From Nocardiopsis mwathae (GTDB lineage: Bacteria > Actinomycetota > Actinomycetes > Streptosporangiales > Streptosporangiaceae), in assembly GCF_014201195.1 (NCBI RefSeq), contig NZ_JACHDS010000001.1:620001-684000 (forward strand): 64,000 nucleotides of DNA, read 5' to 3'. Each line of letters begins with the position of its first letter. Position 1 is the first letter of the stretch. Below are positions 38,141-46,420 of the stretch, one piece after another. The translations under genes were made by a program, and so were the position numbers. Below the pieces are notes generated by a model. The model saw only the letters and a program-made list of their open reading frames with translations, had not been told where the DNA came from and did no database searches.

Positions 38141-38716
38141 ATGTGGGCTGAGCGACTGGTAGCGAAGCTTGGAGATTCGAGATTTACGGGGCTGGCTCCC
38201 GTTGATTGGGATTCTGTCGAACGGAAGTACGAGACCCGACTTCCATCGGACTATAAGTATGTGTGCGACCGTTACTCGGGTTTCAGTCTTAATGGCCTGT
38301 GCATCCTTTCGCCAAGACTAAATGTCAAAGGGAAAAATGATCTAGTCGAGGCCACGCGCGAGGCGGAAGAGCTATTCCTAGAGACTCACGATGAGGATGA
38401 TGATGCTCTAGAATTCATTCCCGAACATAACTTCGCAGCTCTGGGGGGTCGAGCGGAAATGTTCAAGTTTTACCCTCATCGTCCAGGGTTGCTGAAGTGG
38501 GGGCAAGATGATGGAGGCGGCAATTACTATTGGTATGTTGATGGCAATCCGGAGGACTGGATAATCATTACTGAGCATCGGGATTGGATCTGGGATCAGC
38601 ATCGCATGCCGATGAGCGAATACCTGGTCCGAGGACTGGAAGGACGGGTTCAATGTAGGGTGCTGGGTTCATCCTTCGCACGTGGCGTGGATCTTGAGGA
38701 GCTCCCTCCCCAGTGA
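38141..38716 (+). CDS. SMI1/KNR4 (SUKH) immunity-type protein 1
   Basis: The 191-residue protein has the SUKH fold signature: WDSVERKYETRLPSDYKYVC, FSLNGLCILSP, and the C-terminal MFKFYPHRPGLLKWGQDDGG, NYYWYVDGNPEDWIII. SUKH proteins are the commonest immunity proteins of polymorphic toxins, especially nucleases. It starts 21 bases after the RHS-toxin stop, so it is the best candidate immunity partner. ATG 38141 follows GAGGTGAAAG; GTG 38132 is less likely. A paralogue lies at 39862. The composition is AT-richer than the backbone. Confidence 0.82.
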   Translation: MWAERLVAKLGDSRFTGLAPVDWDSVERKYETRLPSDYKYVCDRYSGFSLNGLCILSPRLNVKGKNDLVEATREAEELFLETHDEDDDALEFIPEHNFAALGGRAEMFKFYPHRPGLLKWGQDDGGGNYYWYVDGNPEDWIIITEHRDWIWDQHRMPMSEYLVRGLEGRVQCRVLGSSFARGVDLEELPPQ

Positions 38717-39098
38717 TCGGGCTGCTCCCTTGGGATGATATTGCAGCTCAGGCCGATCGGCTCGTCGACCGAGCCATTTGTGCTAATTCGGCTAACTGGC
38801 GCTACTCCCGTATTCTCCCGTTTCCTTACGCGGCAAGTCCCCACGTACTGCTCTTTTCAGACGACTGTTCACAGGCCGTCGTCGGTTGACCTCCATTGCA
38901 CGCGATGCCAATGCGCTTGCTCCACAAAGGGTCGCCTAGACCTCATGCCTCCTGAACTGAAAAGTTGTCGTCCTCTCGACCTATAGTGGGAGGAGCTTGG
39001 GCGGCAGGGGTGGAATTGAGCAGTTCCCATTGGAAGCCTGATGGGGGCTAGAAGGAATCTGAGGGAGATCGACTGAAGAAGGCCTGGAAGAAAAGTCA
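38717..39098. other. Spacer between immunity-type genes
   Basis: No gene is recognised in 382 bases. Short frames on both strands lack ribosome sites. The composition is mixed and may include scars of earlier toxin tips. A GGAAG motif lies 8 bases before the next gene. Confidence 0.4.
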
Positions 39099-39605
39099 AT
39101 GTTGGCGGGTGTGATAAAGTATTTCATTTTCTCGCGCCTCGTTTCGGATTTTACAATTGGAGCGGTCGTGGCTGTGGGTGACGTTGACTCTCTTGATTCG
39201 AAGTGGATCGACGTGTTCAGATTCTATGATCCTGTCCAGTCTGTGGCCGCGCGTATGTATGAAGATCCTGATTATGAGGTGCGTGGGCGGCTCGTCTACC
39301 CTGGCGAGATCATCGTGGAATCTTCATTCGTTGAAGGGCGTGTACGGCTCTGTTTGTCCGTGCGTGATCTGAAGGAATGGAGTAGCTGTCTGCAGGAATT
39401 GGAAAATGAGGAGCCTGTGGCATGGCCTACTGAGGAGCGTACTGCGCGGGTTGAAGTCGTCCCCGACGACCCGCTGGTGGTTACAGTGGTCGATTCCCCC
39501 TCAAGCCAGGTTTCTGTGCGTGTCCCCGTGGATGTGGATCTTGATGAATGTCTCGTGGAGAACAGAGAACTTCTGAAAGGCGCTTTCGCTCGCCTGCGAA
39601 GGTAG
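39099..39605 (+). CDS. DUF5959-like small protein, possible immunity protein
   Basis: The 168-residue product has no signal peptide. The central RLVYPGEIIVESSFVEGRVR, then LKEWSSCLQELENEEPVAWP, and the beta-rich end (VTVVDSPSSQVSVRVPVDVD) look like the DUF5959 family, which is frequent near toxin loci in actinomycetes. The assignment is from pattern memory and is moderate. It lies in the AT-richer island between two SUKH paralogues. Confidence 0.55.
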   Translation: MLAGVIKYFIFSRLVSDFTIGAVVAVGDVDSLDSKWIDVFRFYDPVQSVAARMYEDPDYEVRGRLVYPGEIIVESSFVEGRVRLCLSVRDLKEWSSCLQELENEEPVAWPTEERTARVEVVPDDPLVVTVVDSPSSQVSVRVPVDVDLDECLVENRELLKGAFARLRR

Positions 39606-39861
39606 CGCCCCGGGCGAGTTAGATCGAGTCACGCTACGTAACTTCCCCTTTCGGTGGTGGTGGGCTCGCATCGTTGATGGGGGCGTATCGTCCCGGCAAG
39701 CGACAGTTTGGCGCGCCCACGCTCGCGTCTCATCAGTGCAGGTCCCGTGCTCGACAGTACCCACGCCCCCGCTTTTCGCCTCGAAAACTGTCGGTGCCTG
39801 GTCCGATGCTGGGCGCAGTATCAAGGCGGGTGGCACTGCCGTGTTCGGGGATCCCCTGTGG
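39606..39861. other. Spacer before SUKH protein 2
   Basis: No gene is supported in these 256 bases. The frame of the following SUKH gene is open from 39736, but the extra residues do not align with its paralogue. Confidence 0.4.
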
Positions 39862-40455
39862 ATGACTGAGATGGATATGACGTGGGTGGAGAGACTGTGC
39901 TCCAAATTGGGCAGGCCCAAGATCGCTGACTTGCCCCCGATCGACTGGGACGAAATCGAGGGCAATTTCGGCACGAGGCTGCCGTCCGACTACAAGTACC
40001 TGTGTAATAGGTATACAGCGTTCAGTTTGAGTTGTTTGCTCTTGCTCAATCCGAGAGTAAAGATATTCGGTCATCGCAATCTTGTCGAGGCAACCCGGGA
40101 GACGGAGGAAATTTTCCGTTACGTCTTTGACGGGGATGATGAGGAGCTGAAGTATATTCCAGATCATAACTCGTCGGTAATGGGTGGGCGACTGGACATG
40201 TTCCAGTTCTATCCGAATCATCCGGGGTTGCTGTTGTGGGGTAAGGACAATCATCGGGGAGGATACTACTGGTACGTCGACGGGGAAGCTGACGAGTGGA
40301 GGGTCGTTGCTCAGGCTGACTGGGTCCTGTGGGATCAGCATCCGATGTCGATGAGTGAGTATCTTGTCAGGAACTGGGAGGGGTCACTCCGCTGTCGGGT
40401 GCTTGGGTGCTGTTTTGCTGATGGCGTGCGCGTTGAACACTACCCATTTCAGTAA
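39862..40455 (+). CDS. SMI1/KNR4 (SUKH) immunity-type protein 2
   Basis: The 197-residue protein is clearly paralogous to the one at 38141: LPSDYKYLCNRYTAFSLSCL against LPSDYKYVCDRYSGFSLNGL, NLVEATRETEEIF against DLVEATREAEELF, and the shared YYWYVDG and SEYLVR motifs. Two diverged copies are typical of immunity arrays that protect against variant toxins. ATG 39862, 39871 and 39877 are all possible; alignment to the paralogue fits the last one best. Confidence 0.82.
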   Translation: MTEMDMTWVERLCSKLGRPKIADLPPIDWDEIEGNFGTRLPSDYKYLCNRYTAFSLSCLLLLNPRVKIFGHRNLVEATRETEEIFRYVFDGDDEELKYIPDHNSSVMGGRLDMFQFYPNHPGLLLWGKDNHRGGYYWYVDGEADEWRVVAQADWVLWDQHPMSMSEYLVRNWEGSLRCRVLGCCFADGVRVEHYPFQ

Positions 40456-40479
40456 TTCGTCTTATGATTGGAATCTTGT

Positions 40480-41100
40480 ATGGGAATGCAGGGCGTGGTA
40501 AGCGAGTGGCTATCTTCAAGAAATGTGAGGTTTTCGGACCTTGAGTGGCGCCGGTTGGAGGCTGAGTTTAATTTGACGTTTCCGGAAGACGTCATCTACA
40601 TGGCGAACCGTGTCGACTCCTTCCGCGTTGAGGTTCGAGTGGAGGCATACGACACCCCTGGGTTTCAGCGAGGGCGGGTTGAGCGTTTGGTTGTAATGCT
40701 GCCTAATCCATCTATGGAAATATCTGGTATTCTCGATGCTGTGGCTCATGCTAATGAGGCGGTGAGTCCGCTGTTCGAGGACGGCGGTACGACGATTGTC
40801 CATTCGGACGACTCTGGTGATCAGGCTGTTCGAATTCCCTTCTCCTTTTATCCGGAGAGCCCTGGATTGATTCCATGGGGCGAGGACTCTTCAGGGTGTC
40901 CTCAGTTTTGGGTTGCCAGCGGCGAGTCGCGCGAGTGGCCGGTCATGGTGACTGATGAAATGCGATTCAAGAAGCATGACATGTCCTTGACGGGCCTGTT
41001 GGAGGCACTGATGTCGGGTCGCCTCGAATGTCCTATCAGTGCAGACATGTGGACGGACCCGATCTTGCTGGAAGACGAGAGAAGGCTAGAGGACTTCTGA
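40480..41100 (+). CDS. Diverged SUKH-like immunity-type protein 3
   Basis: The 206-residue protein has a weaker SUKH pattern: EWRRLEAEFNLTFPEDVIYM, FSFYPESPGLIPWGEDSSGC, and QFWVASGESREWPVMVTDE correspond to the YxFYPxxPGLLxWG and WYVDGxxxxW parts of the two neighbours. Function as immunity protein is inferred from context. It lies 24 bases after SUKH 2 and 2 bases before the next gene, suggesting an operon. Confidence 0.68.
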   Translation: MGMQGVVSEWLSSRNVRFSDLEWRRLEAEFNLTFPEDVIYMANRVDSFRVEVRVEAYDTPGFQRGRVERLVVMLPNPSMEISGILDAVAHANEAVSPLFEDGGTTIVHSDDSGDQAVRIPFSFYPESPGLIPWGEDSSGCPQFWVASGESREWPVMVTDEMRFKKHDMSLTGLLEALMSGRLECPISADMWTDPILLEDERRLEDF

Positions 41101-41102
41101 TC

Positions 41103-41747
41103 GTGCTGTCGTTGAGGAGGCCGTCGTCGTGGGTAGCGGTGGCCGGGGTGGCGGGTGTCGTGGTGGCGGTCGGTTTGGTGATTCTCGGGCCTTTGGGCGG
41201 CGGGAGGATGGATTTTTGGGCTGCTGCTGACGCCGGTGAGGAGATGATTTCGGAGGGCCCCGAGGTTCCGGCGTCGTGGCGGGTGGTTGAGGTCGAAGGG
41301 GTTGGTTTCTCGGTTCCGGAGTATTGGGCCGAGTTTCCTGAAGGACCTGGTCAGGAGGAGTCGCTGGCCGGGGTCTACTACCGGCCTGACGCCGGGTTGT
41401 TTTCGAGTGCGAATATCGAGGTGCTGAACGGCTTCGATGCGACGGCCTCGGCCAAGGAGGTGCTGGACTCTCTGCCGCACGAGTTCAAGGGAGGGCAGGT
41501 CATTCCGCTGGGATCCGAAGGGTGGGTCCGAGTGGAAGGGCTTCCCGGGATCGAGGAGGCGGCGCGGTATGAGTTCAAGCTTCGCGTGGTGCACCCTGGG
41601 GCGGACGATGTCGCCTGGATGCGGGGGCTGTACCAGAGTGTGAGGATCGACGGGGCCGCTCCGCTCGTCTTCAGGGTGTACTGGCACGAGGAGGCCGTGG
41701 AGCGGGGCGAGATCGACACCGTTCTCGGCTCCATTCGCGCTGTCTGA
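41103..41747 (+). CDS. Single-pass membrane protein with DcrB/LpqN-like domain
   Basis: The 214-residue protein has one N-terminal membrane helix (about residues 10-30, VAVAGVAGVVVAVGLVIL) and an extracytoplasmic domain with VPASWRVVEVEGVGFSVPEY, YYRPDAGLFSSANIEV and VHPGADDVAWMRGLYQSV. The opening GVGFSVPEYWAEFP resembles PsbP/DcrB/LpqN-like domains. It begins 2 bases after SUKH 3 (GTG 41103), so it may belong to the toxin-immunity unit, perhaps protecting at the membrane. No better function can be given. Confidence 0.6.
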   Translation: MLSLRRPSSWVAVAGVAGVVVAVGLVILGPLGGGRMDFWAAADAGEEMISEGPEVPASWRVVEVEGVGFSVPEYWAEFPEGPGQEESLAGVYYRPDAGLFSSANIEVLNGFDATASAKEVLDSLPHEFKGGQVIPLGSEGWVRVEGLPGIEEAARYEFKLRVVHPGADDVAWMRGLYQSVRIDGAAPLVFRVYWHEEAVERGEIDTVLGSIRAV

Positions 41748-41830
41748 TCGCGGCGGCGGGTATTGCCCTCACCACGTCGGCGGGTGAGACTGGGTGCGCT
41801 CTGTCGGCGGTCGTTCACCGGAGGTCGCTC

Positions 41831-42511
41831 GTGGGTCGTGGGCATGCGTATCCGTTCGTCTCCTATCGCCCCGAGCGGTATCCCGAGGGTGAGATGGTGC
41901 GGCGCGGGCGGGAGTTCGTCGAACTGCTGGACAAGCGGCGGAGCGTGCGGTTCTTCAGTGAGGAGCCGGTTCCCCGGGAGTGCGTCGAGTTGGCGGTCCG
42001 GGCGGCCAACACCGCACCGTCCGGGGCGCATCAGCAGCCGTGGAAGTTCGTGGCGATCGGCGACGCCGAGACCAAGAAGCGGGTGCGCGAGGCCGCTGAG
42101 GTGGAGGAGCGGGAGAACTACGAGGGCGGGCGGCTGCCGCCGGACTGGCGGGAGGCGCTGGCGCCGCTGGAGACCACCTCGGACAAGGCCTATCTGGAGA
42201 CCGTTCCCTGGCTGGTGGTGTGCTTCGCGGAGAAGTACGGGCTGCGCCCCGACGGGTCCAGGCGCAAGCACTACTACGTCAACGAGAGCGTCGGCATCGC
42301 CTGCGGGATGTTCATCGCCGCCCTGCACACCATGGGCCTGTCCACTCTCACCCACACCCCCAATCCGATGGCGTTCCTCACCGAGATCTGCGAACGACCG
42401 CCCAACGAGCGCCCCTACATCCTCTTCCCGGTGGGCTACGCGGCGGACGACGCCGAGGTGCCCGACCTGAGGCGCAAGCCCCTGTCGGAGGTGCTGGTGG
42501 AACGCCCTTGA
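41831..42511 (+). CDS. Nitroreductase-family flavoprotein, iodotyrosine deiodinase-like
   Basis: The 226-residue protein binds FMN: KRRSVRFFSEEP and NTAPSGAHQQPWKF are the phosphate and isoalloxazine loops. It follows iodotyrosine deiodinase closely: a lid with Glu93 and Tyr97 (EERENY), Lys119 (SDKAYLETVPWL), then HYYVNESVGIACGMFIAAL and LFPVGYAADDAEVPDLRRKP. Those three residues correspond to the substrate-binding Glu/Tyr/Lys of the vertebrate enzyme, from memory. Bacterial homologues can dehalogenate halotyrosines in vitro, but their physiological role is unknown. The start is GTG 41831, 6 bases after GGAGG. Confidence 0.82.
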   Translation: MGRGHAYPFVSYRPERYPEGEMVRRGREFVELLDKRRSVRFFSEEPVPRECVELAVRAANTAPSGAHQQPWKFVAIGDAETKKRVREAAEVEERENYEGGRLPPDWREALAPLETTSDKAYLETVPWLVVCFAEKYGLRPDGSRRKHYYVNESVGIACGMFIAALHTMGLSTLTHTPNPMAFLTEICERPPNERPYILFPVGYAADDAEVPDLRRKPLSEVLVERP

Positions 42512-42583
42512 CGGGGCCGCGCTCCACCGTGCTGAGCTGCTGATCCACCGGTCCCCGCCGGTGTCCCCAGTAGGCTGGGGGCC

Positions 42584-44050
42584 GTGACTGAGACTTCGAT
42601 TCGTGTGCGCTTCGCGCCGTCCCCCACAGGTATGTTCCACGTTGGCGGCGCGCGGTCCGCGCTCTTCAACTGGGCTCTGGCCCGCCAGCAAGCCGACGGC
42701 AAGTTCGTGCTGCGCATCGAGGACACCGACGCCGCGCGCAACAAGCCCGAGTGGACCGAGGGCATCATCCGCGCCCTGGAGTGGCTGGGCATCGGCAAGG
42801 ACGACCCGCACTTCGAGGGCCCCTACTTCCAGTCGGACTACGCCCAGGCGCACCGCGACACCGCCCAGCGCCTGTTCAAGGAGGGGCGCGCCTACTACTG
42901 CGACTGCACCCGCGACCAGGTCGCCGAGCGCCGGGACAACCCGTACCTGGGCTACGACGGTTTCTGCCGCGACCGCGGCCTGGAGCCCGGGCCGGGCCGG
43001 GCGATGCGCTTCCGCGTCCCTGAGGGCGGCCCCACGGTCGTCGACGACCGGATCCGCGGCCGGGTGGAGTTCGAGCACAGCTCGATCGAGGACTTCGTGA
43101 TCGCCCGCGCGGACGGCTCGCCGCTGTTCGTCCTGGCCAACGTGGTCGACGACGTCGAGATGGGCATCAACGAGGTGATCCGCGGTGAGGAGCACCTGTC
43201 CAACACCCCCAAGCAGCAGCTGCTGTGGGAGGCGCTCGGCCACACCCCGCCGGTGTGGGCGCACCTGCCGGTGATCGTCAACGAGAAGCGGCAGAAGCTG
43301 TCCAAGCGCCGGGACAAGGTGGCCCTGGAGTCCTACCAGGAGGAGGGCTACCTGCCCGAGGCGATGGTCAACTACCTGATGCTGCTGGGCTGGGCGCCGG
43401 GCGACGACCGCGAGATCATGCCGTGGTCGCAGATGGAGCCGCTGTTCAGGATCTCGGATGTGAACAGCTCCAGTGCGTTCTTCGACGAGAAGAAGCTGCG
43501 GGCGTTCAACGGCGAGTACATCCGCGCGCTGGACGTGGAGGAGTTCGTCGGGCGGTGCCGCCCCTACCTGGCCCCGGAGCGGGCGCCGTGGCCGGCCGAG
43601 AACTACGACGAGGAGGTGTTCCGGGCGATCGCGCCGCTGGCGCAGTCCCGGGTGGCGGTGCTCAGCGAGATCGTGCCCAACGTCGACTTCCTGTTCCTGG
43701 ACGAGCCGGTGGAGGACGCCAAGAGCTGGAGCAAGGCGATGAAGCCGGGGGTGGGCGCCGAGATGCTCACCGCCGCGCTGGAGCGCTTCGCCGATGAGGG
43801 CCTGGCGTGGGAGGCCGAGGCGCTGAAGGCGGCGCTGGAGGAGACCGGGGCCGGGCTGGGGCTCAAGCTCGGCAAGGCCCAGGCGCCGGTGCGTGTGGCG
43901 GTCACCGGCCGCACCGTGGGCCTGCCGCTGTTCGAGTCCCTGGAGCTCCTCGGCCGCGAGCGCGTCCAGGAGCGGCTGCGAGCCGCCCTGGCGAAGCTGG
44001 AGGCGGCCGACGCCGCCGCGGGGGCCGCGACGGATGGCGCGGAGTCGTAG
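42584..44050 (+). CDS. gltX: Glutamyl-tRNA synthetase
   Basis: GltX charges tRNA-Glu and, where GatCAB supplies Gln-tRNA, also mischarges tRNA-Gln. The 488-residue protein has the class I HIGH-like motif ([15 protein letters not shown], residues 10-24), the KMSKS-like KLSKR (238-242), the GluRS-specific EDTDAARN, and the alpha-helical anticodon-binding C-terminus. The start is GTG 42584. tRNA-Gln(CTG) and two tRNA-Glu(CTC) genes follow within 550 bases, which puts enzyme and substrates together. Confidence 0.96.
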   Translation: MTETSIRVRFAPSPTGMFHVGGARSALFNWALARQQADGKFVLRIEDTDAARNKPEWTEGIIRALEWLGIGKDDPHFEGPYFQSDYAQAHRDTAQRLFKEGRAYYCDCTRDQVAERRDNPYLGYDGFCRDRGLEPGPGRAMRFRVPEGGPTVVDDRIRGRVEFEHSSIEDFVIARADGSPLFVLANVVDDVEMGINEVIRGEEHLSNTPKQQLLWEALGHTPPVWAHLPVIVNEKRQKLSKRRDKVALESYQEEGYLPEAMVNYLMLLGWAPGDDREIMPWSQMEPLFRISDVNSSSAFFDEKKLRAFNGEYIRALDVEEFVGRCRPYLAPERAPWPAENYDEEVFRAIAPLAQSRVAVLSEIVPNVDFLFLDEPVEDAKSWSKAMKPGVGAEMLTAALERFADEGLAWEAEALKAALEETGAGLGLKLGKAQAPVRVAVTGRTVGLPLFESLELLGRERVQERLRAALAKLEAADAAAGAATDGAES

Positions 44051-44108
44051 GCGATCGCGCCGCCGGAGGGGGTGGCCGGGCGCACACCCGGGCGCCCCCT
44101 CTCTCAGT

Positions 44109-44137
44109 TCGCGAGCACTCCAGATGTCCGCTAATGT
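44109..44137 (+). promoter_or_regulatory. Candidate promoter of the tRNA-Gln gene
   Basis: TTCGCG (44109-44114) and TAATGT (44132-44137) are spaced 17 bases apart, about 57 bases before tRNA-Gln. Confidence 0.45.
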
Positions 44138-44193
44138 AGTTCCTGCGCCGAGGGGAGCAGGGCCCGGAAGGGACCGGCCCCCGACGAAAGCAC

Positions 44194-44265
44194 TGGGGTA
44201 TGGTGTAATCGGCAGCACGACTGATTCTGGTTCAGTTAGTCTAGGTTCGAGTCCTGGTACCCCAG
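44194..44265 (+). tRNA. tRNA-Gln (anticodon CTG)
   Basis: The 72-base cloverleaf has a perfect 7-bp acceptor stem (TGGGGTA/TACCCCA), a T-loop GGTTCGAGTCC, and an anticodon arm ACTGA-TTCTGGT-TCAGT with anticodon CTG. CCA is not encoded. Confidence 0.95.
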
Positions 44266-44319
44266 CGAGCGGCCTCCGGAGTTCCGGAGGCGCAGCGGGC
44301 CGGGTCTCCGGTCCGGTAG

Positions 44320-44392
44320 GCCCCCGTCGTCTAGTGGCCTAGGACGCCGCCCTCTCAAGGCGGTAACGGCGGTTCGAATCCGCTCGGGGGTA
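44320..44392 (+). tRNA. tRNA-Glu (anticodon CTC), copy 1
   Basis: The 73-base cloverleaf has acceptor GCCCCCG/CGGGGGT (G-U at the first pair), T-loop GGTTCGAATCC, and an anticodon arm with loop CTCTCAA. It is identical to the copy at 44519. CCA is not encoded. Confidence 0.95.
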
Positions 44393-44405
44393 CGCAACAG
44401 GGAGA

Positions 44406-44433
44406 AGCTCCCACCCATGTGGGGGCTTTTTTT
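44406..44433 (+). terminator. Terminator after tRNA-Glu copy 1
   Basis: AGCTCCCAC/GTGGGGGCT around CCAT, followed by a T-run to 44433. Confidence 0.85.
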
Positions 44434-44518
44434 CTGGGGTCGGTCGCTTCGGCGATCGGCCGAATCGGGACGATTCACCCTTCGGACTCCGATAGGGTAA
44501 GTCCCACGCGCTTCACAG

Positions 44519-44591
44519 GCCCCCGTCGTCTAGTGGCCTAGGACGCCGCCCTCTCAAGGCGGTAACGGCGGTTCGAATCCGCTCGGGGGTA
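44519..44591 (+). tRNA. tRNA-Glu (anticodon CTC), copy 2
   Basis: Exact duplicate of 44320-44392. It lies after a terminator and so needs its own promoter or read-through. Confidence 0.95.
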
Positions 44592-44594
44592 CCG

Positions 44595-44629
44595 AAGGCC
44601 CCCACCCGTTCGCGGGTGGGGGCCTTTTT
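44595..44629 (+). terminator. Terminator after tRNA-Glu copy 2
   Basis: AAGGCCCCCACCC pairs with GGGTGGGGGCCTT around a 5-base loop, ending in a T-run: a classical intrinsic terminator. Confidence 0.88.
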
Positions 44630-44772
44630 CCATTTTCCATGTCCGCCTGCCGACCGCGCTTCCCCGGCACACCCCGGCCCCGCCCTCCCGGCGGACCGCC
44701 GAGCGGAAAAGGCGGCGGGGCCGCCCGTTGCCACGGACGGCCCCGCGGACCGCAGGGGATCGGTCGGACGCG

Positions 44773-45318
44773 TCAGCAGCCGGTGCTGCTCTTGATCGTG
44801 GTCGACCCGTAGTACTTCACGGACACACCGTTGAGCACGACCCGCTGCACGGCGCCGTTCCGGCGCTGCTCGTAGTGCAGGTGCGGCCCGGTGCTCCCGC
44901 CGGTGCTGCCGACCTTGCCGATGACGGTCCCGGTGCCGACCCTGGCGCCCTTCTTCACGCTCTGCGAGTTGAGGTGGGCGTACAGCGTGGTCACACCGCC
45001 GCCGTGATCGATCACGATGTACTTGCCGTAACTCCTGTTCCCGAGGTCGGCCACCGTGGTCACCGTCCCGGGCGCACTGGAGCGGACGTTCTGGTTGAGC
45101 GCGTTGGAGCGCTGGAAGTCCACCGCGTTCTGCGGGTTGTGTCCGCTGTAGGTCTTGGCGGTCCACGTCTGCCCGCAGTCGAAGGGCGTGCGCAGGTTGA
45201 TCGACGCCATCGCCATGTCGTCGGCCGAGGTGGCGGCGATCACGGTGGTGGAGGCGATGGCCGTGGCCGCGACCACGGCGCCGAGGCGTCGAACGATTCG
45301 GCCCGTTGCCGTTCTCAT
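44773..45318 (-). CDS. Secreted M23-family peptidase (LysM-less endopeptidase)
   Basis: The 181-residue protein has a signal peptide (MRTATGRIVRRLGAVVAATA..., cleavage near residue 32-36) and a complete M23 domain with HNPQNAVDF (first zinc His and Asp), LYAHLN and GPHLHYEQ (HxH). It should cleave peptidoglycan cross-links or, in the alpha-lytic-type subgroup, peptides. ATG 45318 follows GGAAAGAGATACCT. The frame is open to 45522 but the extra part is GC-rich noise. Two SapA-like genes follow upstream on the same strand. Confidence 0.88.
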   Translation of the reverse strand: MRTATGRIVRRLGAVVAATAIASTTVIAATSADDMAMASINLRTPFDCGQTWTAKTYSGHNPQNAVDFQRSNALNQNVRSSAPGTVTTVADLGNRSYGKYIVIDHGGGVTTLYAHLNSQSVKKGARVGTGTVIGKVGSTGGSTGPHLHYEQRRNGAVQRVVLNGVSVKYYGSTTIKSSTGC

Positions 45319-45464
45319 AGGTATCTCTTTCCGTTGTTGATGAGGAAAAGGAGCAGGTAACCCGGGCTGTGCCCGGGAGATCCGGTGCGGCGCCGCGGAA
45401 TACGCCTCGGCCCCGTGGAGGCGCCCCGCCGCACCGCACCGGATCGGCTGCGCACTGCGCCTTG

Positions 45465-45890
45465 TCAGCCGCAGTGCTGCCAGCCGGTCCAGAAGTTGTC
45501 GTCGTGCGTGCCGCCGCCCCACCGCACACAGGTTCCGGCGGCCTTGAGCTTCACCGGGCCGGCGTAGTACCGGTAGGTGCTCCGCCCGTCCTCGACGGCG
45601 TCGAAGGGCTGCTGCCGAGCGAGGGCCGCATAGACGTACGACGGCGTCCCGACCTTCGTGGTCTTGAGCGTCACCACGCAGTTCTCACCGGTGCGGCCGC
45701 TGTACATCAGGTGCGTGACGTACCCCTTGCCGGACCGCTTGTTGATCTCGGTGAACCCTGAGCCGCAGACACCCGAGGCGGTGTAGGGGTTGGTGGTCGA
45801 CGCCGCCGCGGCCGGGGCCGTGAGGGGTGCGAACGCGAGCCCGGCGCAGGCGACCGCTCCGGCCAGGAATGTTCGAAGTGTGGTGTGCAC
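45465..45890 (-). CDS. Spore-associated protein A (SapA)-like secreted protein 1
   Basis: The 141-residue protein has a signal peptide and a mature domain NPYTASGVCGSGFTEI, ENCVVTLKTTKVGTP, YRYYAGPVKLKAAGTCVRWG and a C-terminal WQHCG. This matches the spore-associated protein A family of streptomycetes, a spore-coat-associated protein of unknown action. Four Cys could form two disulfides. GTG 45890 has AGGA upstream. It is about 35-50 percent similar by eye to the next gene. Confidence 0.85.
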   Translation of the reverse strand: MHTTLRTFLAGAVACAGLAFAPLTAPAAAASTTNPYTASGVCGSGFTEINKRSGKGYVTHLMYSGRTGENCVVTLKTTKVGTPSYVYAALARQQPFDAVEDGRSTYRYYAGPVKLKAAGTCVRWGGGTHDDNFWTGWQHCG

Positions 45891-46015
45891 AGGTCCGTCC
45901 TCTCCCGCCCGCGCGGTGCCGGGCACCGGGCGGATGGGCATGTCGGGGGATGCGCCGTTCACGGCGGCGCGGCGATGGGGAAAAGGGGAGGGGAAGGGGG
46001 CGCGCAAGCCGCGCG

Positions 46016-46420
46016 TCAGCCGCAGTGGCTCCAGCCGCTGACCCAGTAGGTGCCCTGGCCGCCGCCCCACCGGACGCACTTGCCCTTGGCCGGGGCCTTC
46101 AGCGGTCCCGCGTAGTACTTGTAGCCCGGCTTCTTGTTGTCGTGCTGGGTCGATTCGCCTTGGACGTCCAGCCGCGCCCAGGTCTCGGTGACCTTGCCGA
46201 TGTTCGTGGTCTTGATCGTGACCACGCAGTTGGAGCTGCCGTTGTACATGAGGTACACGATCGACCCGCGGTCCACGTGCCGGTTGATCTCCCTGTAGCC
46301 CGAACCGCACACACCCTGCGGCGTGTAGGGGTTGGTGGCGGCTTCGGCGGGGGTGGCGAAGGCCAGCGAGCCGGCGAGTAGGACGCCGGTGGCTCCGAGC
46401 CTGCTGAGGAGCTTGTTCAT
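46016..46420 (-). CDS. Spore-associated protein A (SapA)-like secreted protein 2
   Basis: The 134-residue paralogue has signal peptide MNKLLSRLGATGVLLAG... (cleavage AEA), then NPYTPQGVCGSGYREI, SNCVVTIKTTNIGKVTETWA, YKYYAGPLKAPAKGKCVRWG and WSHCG. Cys positions match the neighbour. It lies 125 bases from SapA-like 1 on the same strand. ATG 46420 has AAGAAG upstream. Confidence 0.86.
   Translation of the reverse strand: MNKLLSRLGATGVLLAGSLAFATPAEAATNPYTPQGVCGSGYREINRHVDRGSIVYLMYNGSSNCVVTIKTTNIGKVTETWARLDVQGESTQHDNKKPGYKYYAGPLKAPAKGKCVRWGGGQGTYWVSGWSHCG

Noticed and set aside
38735-38986. 83-codon frame between immunity genes
   Set aside because: No ribosome site, no similarity recognised, and composition unlike the neighbours.
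39736-39861. N-terminal extension of SUKH protein 2
   Set aside because: The extra 42 residues do not align with the paralogue at 38141 and have no ribosome site.
36605-41747. Prophage or integrative element
   Set aside because: No integrase, capsid, relaxase or att-type direct repeats are seen, and the tRNA genes at 44.2 kb are intact and not flanking the island.
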